From: Candidatus Gastranaerophilales bacterium
Lineage (GTDB): Bacteria > Cyanobacteriota > Vampirovibrionia > Gastranaerophilales > Gastranaerophilaceae
Direction of reading: 5' to 3'
NCBI GenBank assembly: GCA_944323875.1
Contig: CALUUH010000003.1
Location: forward strand, 1-64,000
Length of the DNA: 64,000 bases
Shown in pieces: positions 44,745 through 53,659 of this stretch. The translations under genes and the position numbers were made by a program. The notes beneath the pieces are model-generated. The model was not told the origin of the DNA. It worked only from the letters and a program-made list of their open reading frames with translations, and ran no database searches. Position 1 is the first letter of the stretch; each line of letters begins with the position of its first letter.

Positions 44745-47700
44745 ATGAGTAATAAGTGGAAAAAATACGGTATTATAACTGTCGCGGTTATCGGTATATT
44801 ATATTTACTTTTTCTAATCGTTCCGTTCTTTTTGACTGGTATGATTAATTCTTACGTACCTGAAATAACTAAAACAGTTGAGGATACAACCGGTTTTAAA
44901 CTAAACCTTGAGAATATACATCTCGTCACTACCCCAAAACTTACGGCCGGTGTAAAAATTGAACACACCGACATAATGCTTCCTGACAGCGATCCGCTTT
45001 TATCGGCCGATAATTTACAGGTAAAAATATCACTGCTGCCGTTGCTTTTCAAACGCATAGAACTTGATATGGCTTCTTGCGAAAATGTCGATGCTGTTTT
45101 AAAAGTAGAAAAAGACGGCAAATTCCTGTTTGAAAAATATCTTCCGCCAACAGAAACAACAGAACAGGAAGATACGGACGAGGAGGCTTCTGATGCTTCA
45201 GAGGCGTCAACAGGGGCGGCGCTGCCTTTCGGGTTTAAATTATCCAACCATTTACCAAATATAACAGTAAAAAATTATAATATTTCATTTGTTGATTTAC
45301 CAACCTCAAAAACTTATTCTATCAGCGGGAATGAAGCAAATCTTTCAGACTTTATTCTTGATAAATCAATAAAAATAAAAGCTGACGGTAAAGTTACCCT
45401 TGATAATGTTAATCAGTTTAACTATGACATCAAAGTCTTTAACAAAATCATGCCGGCTGTTTCTCTAAACGATTTAGTTTTCAACCCGCAGCCGCAAACC
45501 GAAAAAGAAAAAGAGCAAGAACCGGTATTAGTTAATGTTATAGATATATTTAAAGCTCTATACAACAATCAACTTACTGCAGATTTGCACACTGATTTAA
45601 AAATCAGCGGCTCTGTAGAAGAACCGGATTTAAAAGGTACTATACTTGTAGACAAATTAGGTATTGCAGTTGACGGGCAAAAGCTTCCTGACAGTACTAT
45701 CGGAATGGAATTCAAAGGTAGTGATATTGTGATGAATACCAAACTGTATTCCGGTAAAAATGAAATTACGCAGTTAACAGGTGATTTTAAAACCGGCAAG
45801 CATCCTAAAATCAATATGAATTTCAAATCCAATGCGCAAATCAACAGTCTTATTGCAATAATCGACAGTGTGGCAAAATCTTTTAACTACAACGATCTGG
45901 ATACATTACGTGCAACGGGTGCGATTGATGCTGATTTTGCACTTAATTCCAATTTAAAAACAGTAGAATCCTCCGGATATTTTAAAATTCCTGACGCCTC
46001 AATTACATATCCGCTCTACAATGCTGCACTTGATAAAATCCACGCAAATATAGATTTTTCAAACAATCAGATAAATATAAGTGAAAGCGGTTTTTCTATC
46101 TTTAATCACCCGTTGAAAATATACGGCACAATTAAACATGACGCAACGACCGATATTCATCTGACAGCAGACAAGCTTCAAATAAAAAGCCTTCTGCTTG
46201 CCGCAGGACAGGCTGCTTTACTGAAAGAGAACAACGTGAACAGCGGAACACTTTCTGCTGATGCCTCATTAAAAGGCTCTCTTGACAAGCCGGAACCGAA
46301 AGTTAACATAACTCTGGACAATATAAATGTCAAAAATGTCCCGTCAAACACAGGCGTTTCGCTGGCTCAATCAACAATAGATATTACAACTGACGGGAAA
46401 ACAGCAGCAGGAAAAGTTAATGCTTCACAAATCCGCATTGTTAACCCGCTGGCTTCTGTCTCTGTACCGGATGTAAATATTACAATAGGAGAAAAAGATA
46501 TAAATATCGCAAATTCATATCTTCTTATTGACAATTCAAGAATAGACTTTGGCGGAAAAATTACTGATTACTTAAACAAAAATCTGCATTTTGATATAAC
46601 AGCAAACGGCGATTTAGTAGCAAATGACATCAAAAACCTTTTGCCAAAAGACTTTAAGCCTATGGTTGGTGCAAATGGTAAACTGCCGTTAAATGTCAAA
46701 ATCTCAGGAAATGACAAAAATCAGGATATAAATTTCACGCTGAAAGCAGATCCTTCCAACTACGTTTCTTTAGTGGAAGTTGACCAGTTAAAAGGTCAAA
46801 ATATGACTGCTCAAAGTACAATTAAAATCTCCGGTGACAGTCTTAAACTTGAAAATACGGAAATTCTTGCAGGCAAATCACCGCTTCTTATCTTAAACGG
46901 CGGAATAAATAACCTTTATACAACTCAACAGCTTGATATAAACGCGTATACAAATCGACAACTCGGTATTGTTATCCCTGGTTTCAGCGATTCAAAACTT
47001 CTGACGCAAGCAGATATAAATATTTCAGGAACGGCCTTAAATCCTGAACTAAGAGGAGCCGTAGATATTCCTTCAATAAAAATACCATCTATGCTTGTTG
47101 AAATTCTAGACCTGCGCTTGAATTTATCAGGTCCTGTTGCAACCGGCAAAGGAACTGTCAAAAAATTAACATCAGGCGGAATAATCGCTGAAAATCTTGC
47201 AGCTGACTTTAACCTGAAAGATTACAATACACTTTATCTGAAAAACATAACAGGAACTGCGTTTGAAGGTAAAATAAACGGCGATGTTGCGTACGATATT
47301 GCCAAAAACAGCACAAGCGTAAACATGACAGGTTCCGGCATGAATGCAGTTAAAGCTATTGAAGGGGCCGCAGGTATAAAAAATGCACTCTCCGGAACTC
47401 TAGGTTTTACCGCTAATGTTTCTTTAAACCTCGCAAATGAAACAGAAATGATGAAATCTTTAAAGGGTAATGTAGGATTTAACATAGATAACGGTACTTT
47501 CTTAAATATAGGTAAATTAGAGAATTTACTTTTTGCAGAAAATATCACATCAAACTCTATAATGGGAGCAGCTGTTAATTCTATAACAGCCCTACCTACA
47601 ATAAAAAATACAGCACAATTCAAATATATTACGGGCGAACTGACCTTTAATGACGGCTGGGCTAATGTAAAAACTATAAAAACCTCCGGCCCGTCAATGT

Positions 47701-48227
47701 GTTACTATATAACAGGGCGATACAATCTGTTGAACGGAACGGCAAATCTTACAATTCTCGGACGACTTTCAGCAGAAGTTGTTAAGCTTTTAGGCCCGAT
47801 AGGCGAATTATCTGTTGATAAATTAACATCTTTCATCCCGAAATTCGGAAATCTGACTTCCGCTGTCATAAAAACAATGACAACCAATCCGAAAGGTGAA
47901 AAAATCTCAGAAATTCCACAATTATCTACAGGAAGCACAAATTATAAAGACTTCAAAGTAGCCTTCAACGGCGGAATTGAAAGCAGAAGTTCAGTTAAGT
48001 CATTCAAGTGGCTTTCTGAATGTGACACTTCTCAAATTGAATCAGTAACAGTAAAAGAACAGATTGAAAACACAAAAAATGCTATTCAAGAAGCGCATCA
48101 AAATACTGTAAATAGCATAAAAAACAGTATTGAAGAAGTAAAAAAACAAAATGAAGCAGCTAAACAGCAGTTTCAGGATATACAGAATAATTTGAAAAAC
48201 TTGTTCAAGCCGCAAGATGAGGAATAA
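44745..48227 (+). CDS. AsmA-like outer-membrane biogenesis/lipid-transfer protein
   Basis: About 1,160 residues from ATG 44745, preceded by AGAGGTG (a longer form from 44700 is less likely). One N-terminal transmembrane helix (about 9-30), then an AsmA-like start (TGFKLNLENIHLVTTPKLTAGVKIE split across TTPKLTAGV, LPLLFKRIELDM). A very long beta-rich periplasmic region follows with repeated D-x-N-I-x-V and GxIxD patterns, as in AsmA/TamB/YhdP proteins that bridge inner and outer membranes. The C-terminal domain has an AsmA-like ending (GNVGFNIDNGTFLNIGKLE near 920) and a coiled coil. Phospholipid transport is the family role. Confidence 0.8.
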   Translation: MSNKWKKYGIITVAVIGILYLLFLIVPFFLTGMINSYVPEITKTVEDTTGFKLNLENIHLVTTPKLTAGVKIEHTDIMLPDSDPLLSADNLQVKISLLPLLFKRIELDMASCENVDAVLKVEKDGKFLFEKYLPPTETTEQEDTDEEASDASEASTGAALPFGFKLSNHLPNITVKNYNISFVDLPTSKTYSISGNEANLSDFILDKSIKIKADGKVTLDNVNQFNYDIKVFNKIMPAVSLNDLVFNPQPQTEKEKEQEPVLVNVIDIFKALYNNQLTADLHTDLKISGSVEEPDLKGTILVDKLGIAVDGQKLPDSTIGMEFKGSDIVMNTKLYSGKNEITQLTGDFKTGKHPKINMNFKSNAQINSLIAIIDSVAKSFNYNDLDTLRATGAIDADFALNSNLKTVESSGYFKIPDASITYPLYNAALDKIHANIDFSNNQINISESGFSIFNHPLKIYGTIKHDATTDIHLTADKLQIKSLLLAAGQAALLKENNVNSGTLSADASLKGSLDKPEPKVNITLDNINVKNVPSNTGVSLAQSTIDITTDGKTAAGKVNASQIRIVNPLASVSVPDVNITIGEKDINIANSYLLIDNSRIDFGGKITDYLNKNLHFDITANGDLVANDIKNLLPKDFKPMVGANGKLPLNVKISGNDKNQDINFTLKADPSNYVSLVEVDQLKGQNMTAQSTIKISGDSLKLENTEILAGKSPLLILNGGINNLYTTQQLDINAYTNRQLGIVIPGFSDSKLLTQADINISGTALNPELRGAVDIPSIKIPSMLVEILDLRLNLSGPVATGKGTVKKLTSGGIIAENLAADFNLKDYNTLYLKNITGTAFEGKINGDVAYDIAKNSTSVNMTGSGMNAVKAIEGAAGIKNALSGTLGFTANVSLNLANETEMMKSLKGNVGFNIDNGTFLNIGKLENLLFAENITSNSIMGAAVNSITALPTIKNTAQFKYITGELTFNDGWANVKTIKTSGPSMCYYITGRYNLLNGTANLTILGRLSAEVVKLLGPIGELSVDKLTSFIPKFGNLTSAVIKTMTTNPKGEKISEIPQLSTGSTNYKDFKVAFNGGIESRSSVKSFKWLSECDTSQIESVTVKEQIENTKNAIQEAHQNTVNSIKNSIEEVKKQNEAAKQQFQDIQNNLKNLFKPQDEE

Positions 48228-48268
48228 AGGATTTTGATTGATTAATTATAAATAATTTTTATATTTTT

Positions 48269-48303
48269 ACAAGAGTGAGAGATAATACTCACTCTTGTTT
48301 TTG
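48269..48303 (+). terminator. Terminator after the AsmA-like gene
   Basis: 11-bp stem ACAAGAGTGAG / CTCACTCTTGT, 8-nt loop, then TTTTTG. Confidence 0.88.
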
Positions 48304-48324
48304 TAATCTGATTAAATAAAACTT

Positions 48325-49614
48325 TTATGACTTTTGTACATCAGGAGCTAGTCCGGGTTCTAAATCAGATCCAGTAACGAGTTTTCTGAATGCAAATGTT
48401 GCTTTTGGCAATGCATAAGCAAGTAAAAAGCTGCTTATGGCAACATTAGCCAGAATATTTGTTGAGCGGAGAATTTTGGATTTTATCAGATATTTGTTAA
48501 AATTGTTATTTTTCGGCGATTTTTCAATAAAATCAGCTATTGAATTTCTGAATTTGCCTAAAACATCAAAATCCACATAGGCGCGCGGATCGCGGACTCC
48601 GTTATCAAGTGTTTTTACTTTTTTAAACTGATTAGCCAGTTTGACAAACATACTGTCAGGATTTTCGTCAACAAACTTTAACAGTACTTCCGGTTTATCA
48701 CTTGCAGGCAAAAGAATTCCGCCGTTTTTAACTTTATCGGTAAACTTTTTATCAGCAAGCATAATCGGGTCTAAATCAAGACCGCTGATTTTATTTAATG
48801 CTTTTTCAATCCATTTAGGGGCGACAAAGTTCAGAAACATCATGCCGCTCAGACGGAAGCCGACATCAAGAGCTTCATTTTTCTTTCTGGCAGTGAGAAC
48901 ACGGCCGATGGTGTAGCCGCCGTCCGTAATCATCATTTTATCTTGCGTTGAAATGTTTGCAAGCTGCGCCAGTGAAAGTCCTGTAAAAGACACTTGTGCC
49001 GGATTGTTCAGCGAAAAATCTTCCCAAATGCCTTTTTTTACAGAAGCAAAGTTTGGCCGCATTACGGGTTCCGGCACTGATTGATTTTGTGCGGCACGCT
49101 GTTGTTTCAGCTTTTCAATACGCTTTGCCGAAGATGCAAAAATCATCTTTGGTAAAATAAATCCCATAAATGCAATCGGAATAATTGTTGATGCCAGAAC
49201 TTTGCCGGCAAGCAGTTTTTTATAATACTTTTGAGTATCTTTGTTCGTTAATTTTATTAAATCTTTGACCGCCTCAGGTGCTTTGTCTTTAAATTTTTCG
49301 ATATTGTATTTAAGTCCCTGAAGATTTTCTTCTGTAAACAGTTTCGTGTTAATATCAGGATTAAATCCTCTCTTTTTAATTATTTTATCAGCTATAAAAC
49401 CAATAAGCGGAATACCGCCGAGCCATACAGCGGATGTCGCGTATTCATCGAGAAAGCGTTCACGGGCAGCGAGTTTCGCTACATCTTTATCTTCCTGATT
49501 TTGCTTATATGTAAGCGCGATTTTAGTCGGAACTTCAATTCCGCAGTCGCGGACTAAAAGCGGGTAAATGCTGCTGTTATTTCCTATTGCTGAAATTATT
49601 GATGCTATTGTCAT
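48325..49614 (-). CDS. Lineage-specific membrane protein
   Basis: 429 residues with hydrophobic segments near 64-80 (AVWLGGIPLIGFIADKII), 140-160 (ASTIIPIAFMGFILPKMIF), 255-270 and 390-410. A short PAQVSFTGLSL motif precedes a conserved block (SFTGLSLAQLANI, MMITDGGYTIGRVLTARKKNE), which I have seen only as a lineage-type family with no assigned activity. GGAGAAC precedes ATG 49614. The 5' leader (49615-49800) is heavily structured and includes a terminator. No enzyme motif is visible. Confidence 0.72.
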   Translation of the reverse strand: MTIASIISAIGNNSSIYPLLVRDCGIEVPTKIALTYKQNQEDKDVAKLAARERFLDEYATSAVWLGGIPLIGFIADKIIKKRGFNPDINTKLFTEENLQGLKYNIEKFKDKAPEAVKDLIKLTNKDTQKYYKKLLAGKVLASTIIPIAFMGFILPKMIFASSAKRIEKLKQQRAAQNQSVPEPVMRPNFASVKKGIWEDFSLNNPAQVSFTGLSLAQLANISTQDKMMITDGGYTIGRVLTARKKNEALDVGFRLSGMMFLNFVAPKWIEKALNKISGLDLDPIMLADKKFTDKVKNGGILLPASDKPEVLLKFVDENPDSMFVKLANQFKKVKTLDNGVRDPRAYVDFDVLGKFRNSIADFIEKSPKNNNFNKYLIKSKILRSTNILANVAISSFLLAYALPKATFAFRKLVTGSDLEPGLAPDVQKS

Positions 49615-49624
49615 TTGTCTTGTT

Positions 49625-49639
49625 CTCCAATTCTTAAAA
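49625..49639 (-). promoter_or_regulatory. Leader segment pairing with the terminator 5' arm region
   Basis: On the minus strand TTTTAAGAATTG (49639-49628) directly abuts the GGAG ribosome site (49628-49625). It is perfectly complementary to CAATTCTTAAAA at 49706-49695, which overlaps the 5' arm of the terminator hairpin, so the two structures exclude each other. Confidence 0.5.
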
Positions 49640-49659
49640 TGTATGCCGTAGGGTGAGGC

Positions 49660-49698
49660 AAAAAAACAACCTCTTCACTTTCCCGAAGAGGTTGTTTT
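49660..49698 (-). terminator. Strong intrinsic terminator in the leader of 48325-49614
   Basis: 14-bp stem AAAACAACCTCTTC / GAAGAGGTTGTTTT with an 8-nt loop; on the minus strand seven T follow. It lies 46 nt upstream of the start of the downstream gene and 137 nt after the DUF167 stop. Confidence 0.85.
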
Positions 49699-49723
49699 AA
49701 GAATTGAAATTATTAAAAATTAC

Positions 49724-49799
49724 ACCATCAATTCTACAGCCCCTTCGGGTTGATATGTTGATGGTTAGTATGAATTTGTGTCTGATTAATTTTTTCCAT
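49724..49799 (-). promoter_or_regulatory. Possible leader ORF and first hairpin of an attenuator
   Basis: ATG at 49799 opens a 21-codon ORF ending with TAG at 49734 (three His within six codons: IHTNHQH). Its codons contain ACCATCAA, which pairs with TTGATGGT just after the stop (arms 49758-49765 and 49724-49731). Ribosome passage would open this hairpin. The ribosome site is weak, so translation is uncertain. Confidence 0.3.
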
Positions 49800-49835
49800 A
49801 AGATTAGTTTAACCGAAAAATATAAAAATGCAAGA

Positions 49836-50123
49836 TTAAATTTCAAAAGCGGATTTAAGCAGTTCAATTTTTGTTACATCTGATGTCTTAAACAGAATTG
49901 TTTTGTCTTTTGATGTTTCGCCGCGCAGTATTTCTATTGAGGTTTTAGGGATTTTAAACTGTTTAGATAAGAATTCTGTCAGAGCTTTGTTAGCTTTGCC
50001 GTCAATCGGCTGGGCCGTAATTTTTACTTTTATACCGTCAGTTGATTTTATTATCTCATTTTTACTTGCGTTTGGAGAGATTTTTAGTGTAACAATAATT
50101 CCTTCTTTTGTAAATTTAAGCAT
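49836..50123 (-). CDS. DUF167/YggU-family protein
   Basis: 95 residues. ISPNASKNEI, ITAQPIDGKANKALTEFLSK and GETSKDKTI are the UPF0235/YggU signatures. Small soluble protein of unknown role, conserved widely. Divergent from rel/spoT with 75 bp between, which holds a perfect 14-bp palindrome. Confidence 0.9.
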   Translation of the reverse strand: MLKFTKEGIIVTLKISPNASKNEIIKSTDGIKVKITAQPIDGKANKALTEFLSKQFKIPKTSIEILRGETSKDKTILFKTSDVTKIELLKSAFEI

Positions 50124-50166
50124 TATTGTAATCCTTCTGTATGAAATTCGTCGATTATACTTGAAA

Positions 50167-50192
50167 ATTAGAATTCTAATCTGTATTATAAT
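50167..50192 (+). promoter_or_regulatory. Palindrome and -10 box of a likely leaderless rel/spoT transcript
   Basis: Perfect palindrome ATTAGAATTCTAAT at 50167-50180, then TATAAT at 50187-50192, only six bases before ATG 50199. Transcription would start at or near the start codon, and no ribosome site is present. A fitting -35 box is not clear. Confidence 0.45.
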
Positions 50193-50198
50193 TATATC

Positions 50199-52409
50199 AT
50201 GAGTGTAGATCCTTTATTTCAAGATATAAAACAAAAGTTAATAGAACAAAATCGTGAAGAAAGCGAAATTGAATTAATTGAAAAATCCTTTCAGTTTGCA
50301 AAACGGCTTCACGAAGGCCAGTATAGAATATCAGAAGAACCTTACATTATTCATCCGGTTGAGGTTGCAAAAATTCTTCTTGATTTAAAGGTCGATTCAC
50401 ATACACTTATGGCTGCATTTCTGCACGATATTCTGGAGGACACGGATACAAAACCTGAAGAAATAGAAGAACTTTTTGGTAAAGATGTCTTAACACTCGT
50501 GCAAGGTGTCACCAAACTCGGCAAATTGCAATTCAAATCAAAAGAAGAAAGGCAGGCTGAAAATTTCAGACGCTTATTTATTGCAATGGCAAGTGATATA
50601 AGAATTGTCTTTCTTAAACTGGCAGACCGGCTGCATAATATGCGCACGCTTAACTTTATGACAGTAAGCAAACAGCAGAAAATTGCACGTGAAACACTGG
50701 ATATTTTTGCTCCGCTTGCTAACCGCTTAGGTATCGGGAAAGTTAAAGCTGAATTGGAAGATCTGTCTTTGAGGTATCTGGAACCGGACAAATATTTTGA
50801 AATAGCCCAGCTTGTTTCTCAAACAAAAGCAGAACGTGAAGAAACCGTTAATCTTTTGATAGACAAAATTTCGCAAGATGTTAAAAAAAGCGGTATTAAC
50901 GCACAGATTACAGGACGTGCAAAGCATTATTATTCGATTTATAGCAAGATGAAACGACTGAATATAGCGTTTCATGATTTGTACGATATAACAGCAGTCC
51001 GCGTAATCGTGGATTCCGAAAAGGAATGCTATGAGGTTCTGGGACTTATTCACTCGCAATTTAAGCCAATACCGGGGCGTTTCAAAGATTACATTGCAAT
51101 GCCAAAAGGCAACATGTATCAGTCTTTACACACCTCTGTCATCGGCCCGCGCTCAAAACCTCTGGAAGTCCAAATCCGCACCTGGAAAATGCATGAAGTT
51201 GCAGAATACGGGGTTGCCGCACACTGGCGCTATAAAGAAAAAGGCTCGCAAAAGGCTGACAATCCTGCTGATATGCAGTTCTCCTGGATGAGAAAACTTG
51301 TTGAATACGACAAAGATATGAAAAGTGCGGAAGATTATGTAAATTCCGTTAAATTGGATATCTTTTCAAATCAGGTTTTTGCGTTTACTCCAAACGGTGA
51401 TGTATTAGATTTGCCGGCAAATGCCACACCTGTTGATTTTGCATATCGTATTCACTCAGATGTCGGCCACAGAACTGTAGGAGCCTTAATTAACGGTCGT
51501 ATTGCACAGCTTGATACCAAGTTAAATAATGGTGATATTGTTGAAATTTTAACATCAAAAACGCCGGCCCCGCGGCTTGACTGGCTGAACTTCGTCGTAA
51601 CCAAACAGGCATCTTCAAAAATTAAACAGTGGTTCAAGAAAAATAACCGTGAAGATCACATTGAAGCAGGCCGTGCAAACCTTGAACACGAATTAACAAA
51701 GGCTGTATTTGATGAATATATTAAAAATGGCGAGTTTGAAAAAGTTGCCAAACAGATGAATTACCAGTCAACTGAAGATTTGTTTGCGGCTCTTGGATAC
51801 GGCGAAACAACATTGAATAAAATTATTAACAAACTCAAAAAGCCGCAGCCGCAAAAAACTCTTGAAACAAGCGGATTTTATTCATCGCACAAGAAAAAAA
51901 CAGAAAAAGATATTATCGGACTGGAAGGTTTGATGTATTCATTTGCAAAATGCTGTTCTCCTATTCCGGGTGAACCTATTGTAGGTGTAGTAACCCGTTC
52001 CAAAGGGGTTTCTGTCCATAGAATTGACTGTAAAACTCTTGAAAATGTTGAACCTGAACGCTTGATGGATATACACTGGGCCGGTAACAATACCAACAAG
52101 ATTTATTCAACAACAATCCGCGTGGAAACAGCCGAAAAAATGGGCTTGTTAAAAGATATCATTGCAGCAGTTTCTGATAACAACACAAATATTAATTATG
52201 CTAATGTCAAATCAAAAAGCGGTAAAATAGGTATTATAGAACTCGGTATGGAATTGGATAATATTGATACCTTAAAACGTGTTATCTATGCTATACAGGC
52301 TATACCTGATGTTTACAGTGTAAAACGTATCCAAACATCATATAGTCCAAATCATACAAAGAAACCGCAAAATAGCAAGGGTAAATCCACCAAAAAAAGA
52401 AAAAATTAA
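50199..52409 (+). CDS. rel: Bifunctional (p)ppGpp synthetase/hydrolase (RSH family)
   Basis: 736 residues with the classical order. The hydrolase HD domain carries HDILEDT near 75-81 and the RLHNMRTL motif near 150. The synthetase domain carries GRAKHYYSIYSKM near 240, YDITAVRV near 260, RFKDYIAMPKGNMYQSLHT near 288-306 and EVQIRTWKMHEVAEYG near 322-337. A TGS domain (about 390-450), a Cys motif (KCCSPIPGE near 585) and a C-terminal ACT domain (about 655-725) follow. Both activities look intact. It makes and degrades the alarmone during starvation. Apparently leaderless start. Confidence 0.96.
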   Translation: MSVDPLFQDIKQKLIEQNREESEIELIEKSFQFAKRLHEGQYRISEEPYIIHPVEVAKILLDLKVDSHTLMAAFLHDILEDTDTKPEEIEELFGKDVLTLVQGVTKLGKLQFKSKEERQAENFRRLFIAMASDIRIVFLKLADRLHNMRTLNFMTVSKQQKIARETLDIFAPLANRLGIGKVKAELEDLSLRYLEPDKYFEIAQLVSQTKAEREETVNLLIDKISQDVKKSGINAQITGRAKHYYSIYSKMKRLNIAFHDLYDITAVRVIVDSEKECYEVLGLIHSQFKPIPGRFKDYIAMPKGNMYQSLHTSVIGPRSKPLEVQIRTWKMHEVAEYGVAAHWRYKEKGSQKADNPADMQFSWMRKLVEYDKDMKSAEDYVNSVKLDIFSNQVFAFTPNGDVLDLPANATPVDFAYRIHSDVGHRTVGALINGRIAQLDTKLNNGDIVEILTSKTPAPRLDWLNFVVTKQASSKIKQWFKKNNREDHIEAGRANLEHELTKAVFDEYIKNGEFEKVAKQMNYQSTEDLFAALGYGETTLNKIINKLKKPQPQKTLETSGFYSSHKKKTEKDIIGLEGLMYSFAKCCSPIPGEPIVGVVTRSKGVSVHRIDCKTLENVEPERLMDIHWAGNNTNKIYSTTIRVETAEKMGLLKDIIAAVSDNNTNINYANVKSKSGKIGIIELGMELDNIDTLKRVIYAIQAIPDVYSVKRIQTSYSPNHTKKPQNSKGKSTKKRKN

Positions 52410-52489
52410 AGAAACCTGTATAAGATAATAAGCATAGTATGTACTCTATTGTCATTTAACAAGCATAAGTATTGATTTGCTATTTTAGA

Positions 52490-53557
52490 CTAAAACAATT
52501 CCTGCTGTTCTGGCGGAAGATTTTTGTAATTCAAATGTCTATAAGCGGCCGGTGATACTTTTCGGCCGCGCGGTGTGCGCTGTAATAGTCCGGCCTGTAA
52601 AAGATATGGCTCACAAACATCCTCAATTGTTCTGACATCTTCGCCTATTGCGGCCGCGATTGTTTCTATTCCGACAGGACCGCCGTCATATTTTTCTATG
52701 ATAAGTCTTAACAGTGCTCTGTCTGTAGTGTCCAATCCAAAACTGTCGATTTTTAATATATCAAGCGATTTATTTGCAACATCTTCTGTTATTTTTCCGT
52801 CGTGTTTTACAAGGGCATAATCAGAAACCCTTTTGACAAGACGGTTTGCAATACGCGGTGTGCCGCGGGAACGTTTGGCTATTGCATGTGCGCCTTCTTC
52901 GGTTATTTCAATATTCAAAATTCCGGCAGTTCTTGTGATAACCTGTGCCAGCTCATCCTCGGTGTAAAATTCCAGTCTGTGAATAATGCCAAATCTATCG
53001 CGCAGCGGGCCTGATAATTCTCCTGCTTTTGTTGTTGCTCCGATAAGCGTGAATTTAGGCAGCGGGACGCGCAATGTCTTAACAGTCTGGCTTTTTCCGG
53101 TTGTCATATCCAGAAAAAAATCCTCCATTGCCGGATACAGAATTTCTTCGGCTACCTTGTTGAGCCTGTGTATTTCGTCAATAAAAAGTATTTCACCGCC
53201 TTTTAGAGACATTAAAATCCCGATAATATCGCGCGGGCGCTCCAAAGCAGGGGCGGATGTGATTTTTATATCGACACCCATTTGTTCTGCTATTACGCCG
53301 GCAAGAGTTGTTTTGCCAAGCCCCGGCGGACCGTAGAATAACAGGTGGTCAAGCGGCAATTCACGTTTTTTCGCGGCTTCAATAGAGATTTTTAGAGTTT
53401 CTTTCAGGGCTGACTGGCCGATATAAGTGTCAAAACTTTTCGGGCGGATACAGTTTTCAAAGTTTTTGTCAAACTCAATACTCTCAGGTTTTATTACAGG
53501 ATTTTTCCCTCTTTTTTCTGTCTGGATAAAATCATTGTCGTCAGCGATAATACTCAT
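52490..53557 (-). CDS. ruvB: Holliday junction branch migration ATPase RuvB
   Basis: 355 residues. The RuvB order is standard: Walker [12 protein letters not shown] near 74, Walker [12 protein letters not shown] near 122, sensor LIGATTKAG near 170, arginine finger GPLRDRFG near 185, winged helix with GRKVSP near the end. Motor of Holliday-junction branch migration with RuvA. It has a 34-residue N-terminal extension. Convergent with rel and divergent from dapL. Confidence 0.96.
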   Translation of the reverse strand: MSIIADDNDFIQTEKRGKNPVIKPESIEFDKNFENCIRPKSFDTYIGQSALKETLKISIEAAKKRELPLDHLLFYGPPGLGKTTLAGVIAEQMGVDIKITSAPALERPRDIIGILMSLKGGEILFIDEIHRLNKVAEEILYPAMEDFFLDMTTGKSQTVKTLRVPLPKFTLIGATTKAGELSGPLRDRFGIIHRLEFYTEDELAQVITRTAGILNIEITEEGAHAIAKRSRGTPRIANRLVKRVSDYALVKHDGKITEDVANKSLDILKIDSFGLDTTDRALLRLIIEKYDGGPVGIETIAAAIGEDVRTIEDVCEPYLLQAGLLQRTPRGRKVSPAAYRHLNYKNLPPEQQELF

Positions 53558-53605
53558 TGTTATTGCCTTTTAAAATACGTTTTTTACTATTTCACTTTTA
53601 TATAT

Positions 53606-53623
53606 TTTTATGATATCATAAAA
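53606..53623. promoter_or_regulatory. 18-bp palindrome between ruvB and dapL
   Basis: Perfect palindrome TTTTATGATATCATAAAA, centred in the 102-bp divergent spacer, a possible binding site for a dimeric regulator. Confidence 0.45.
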
Positions 53624-53659
53624 TTAACCTGAAGGAAAGATTATTAAGGGAGAGAAGAT

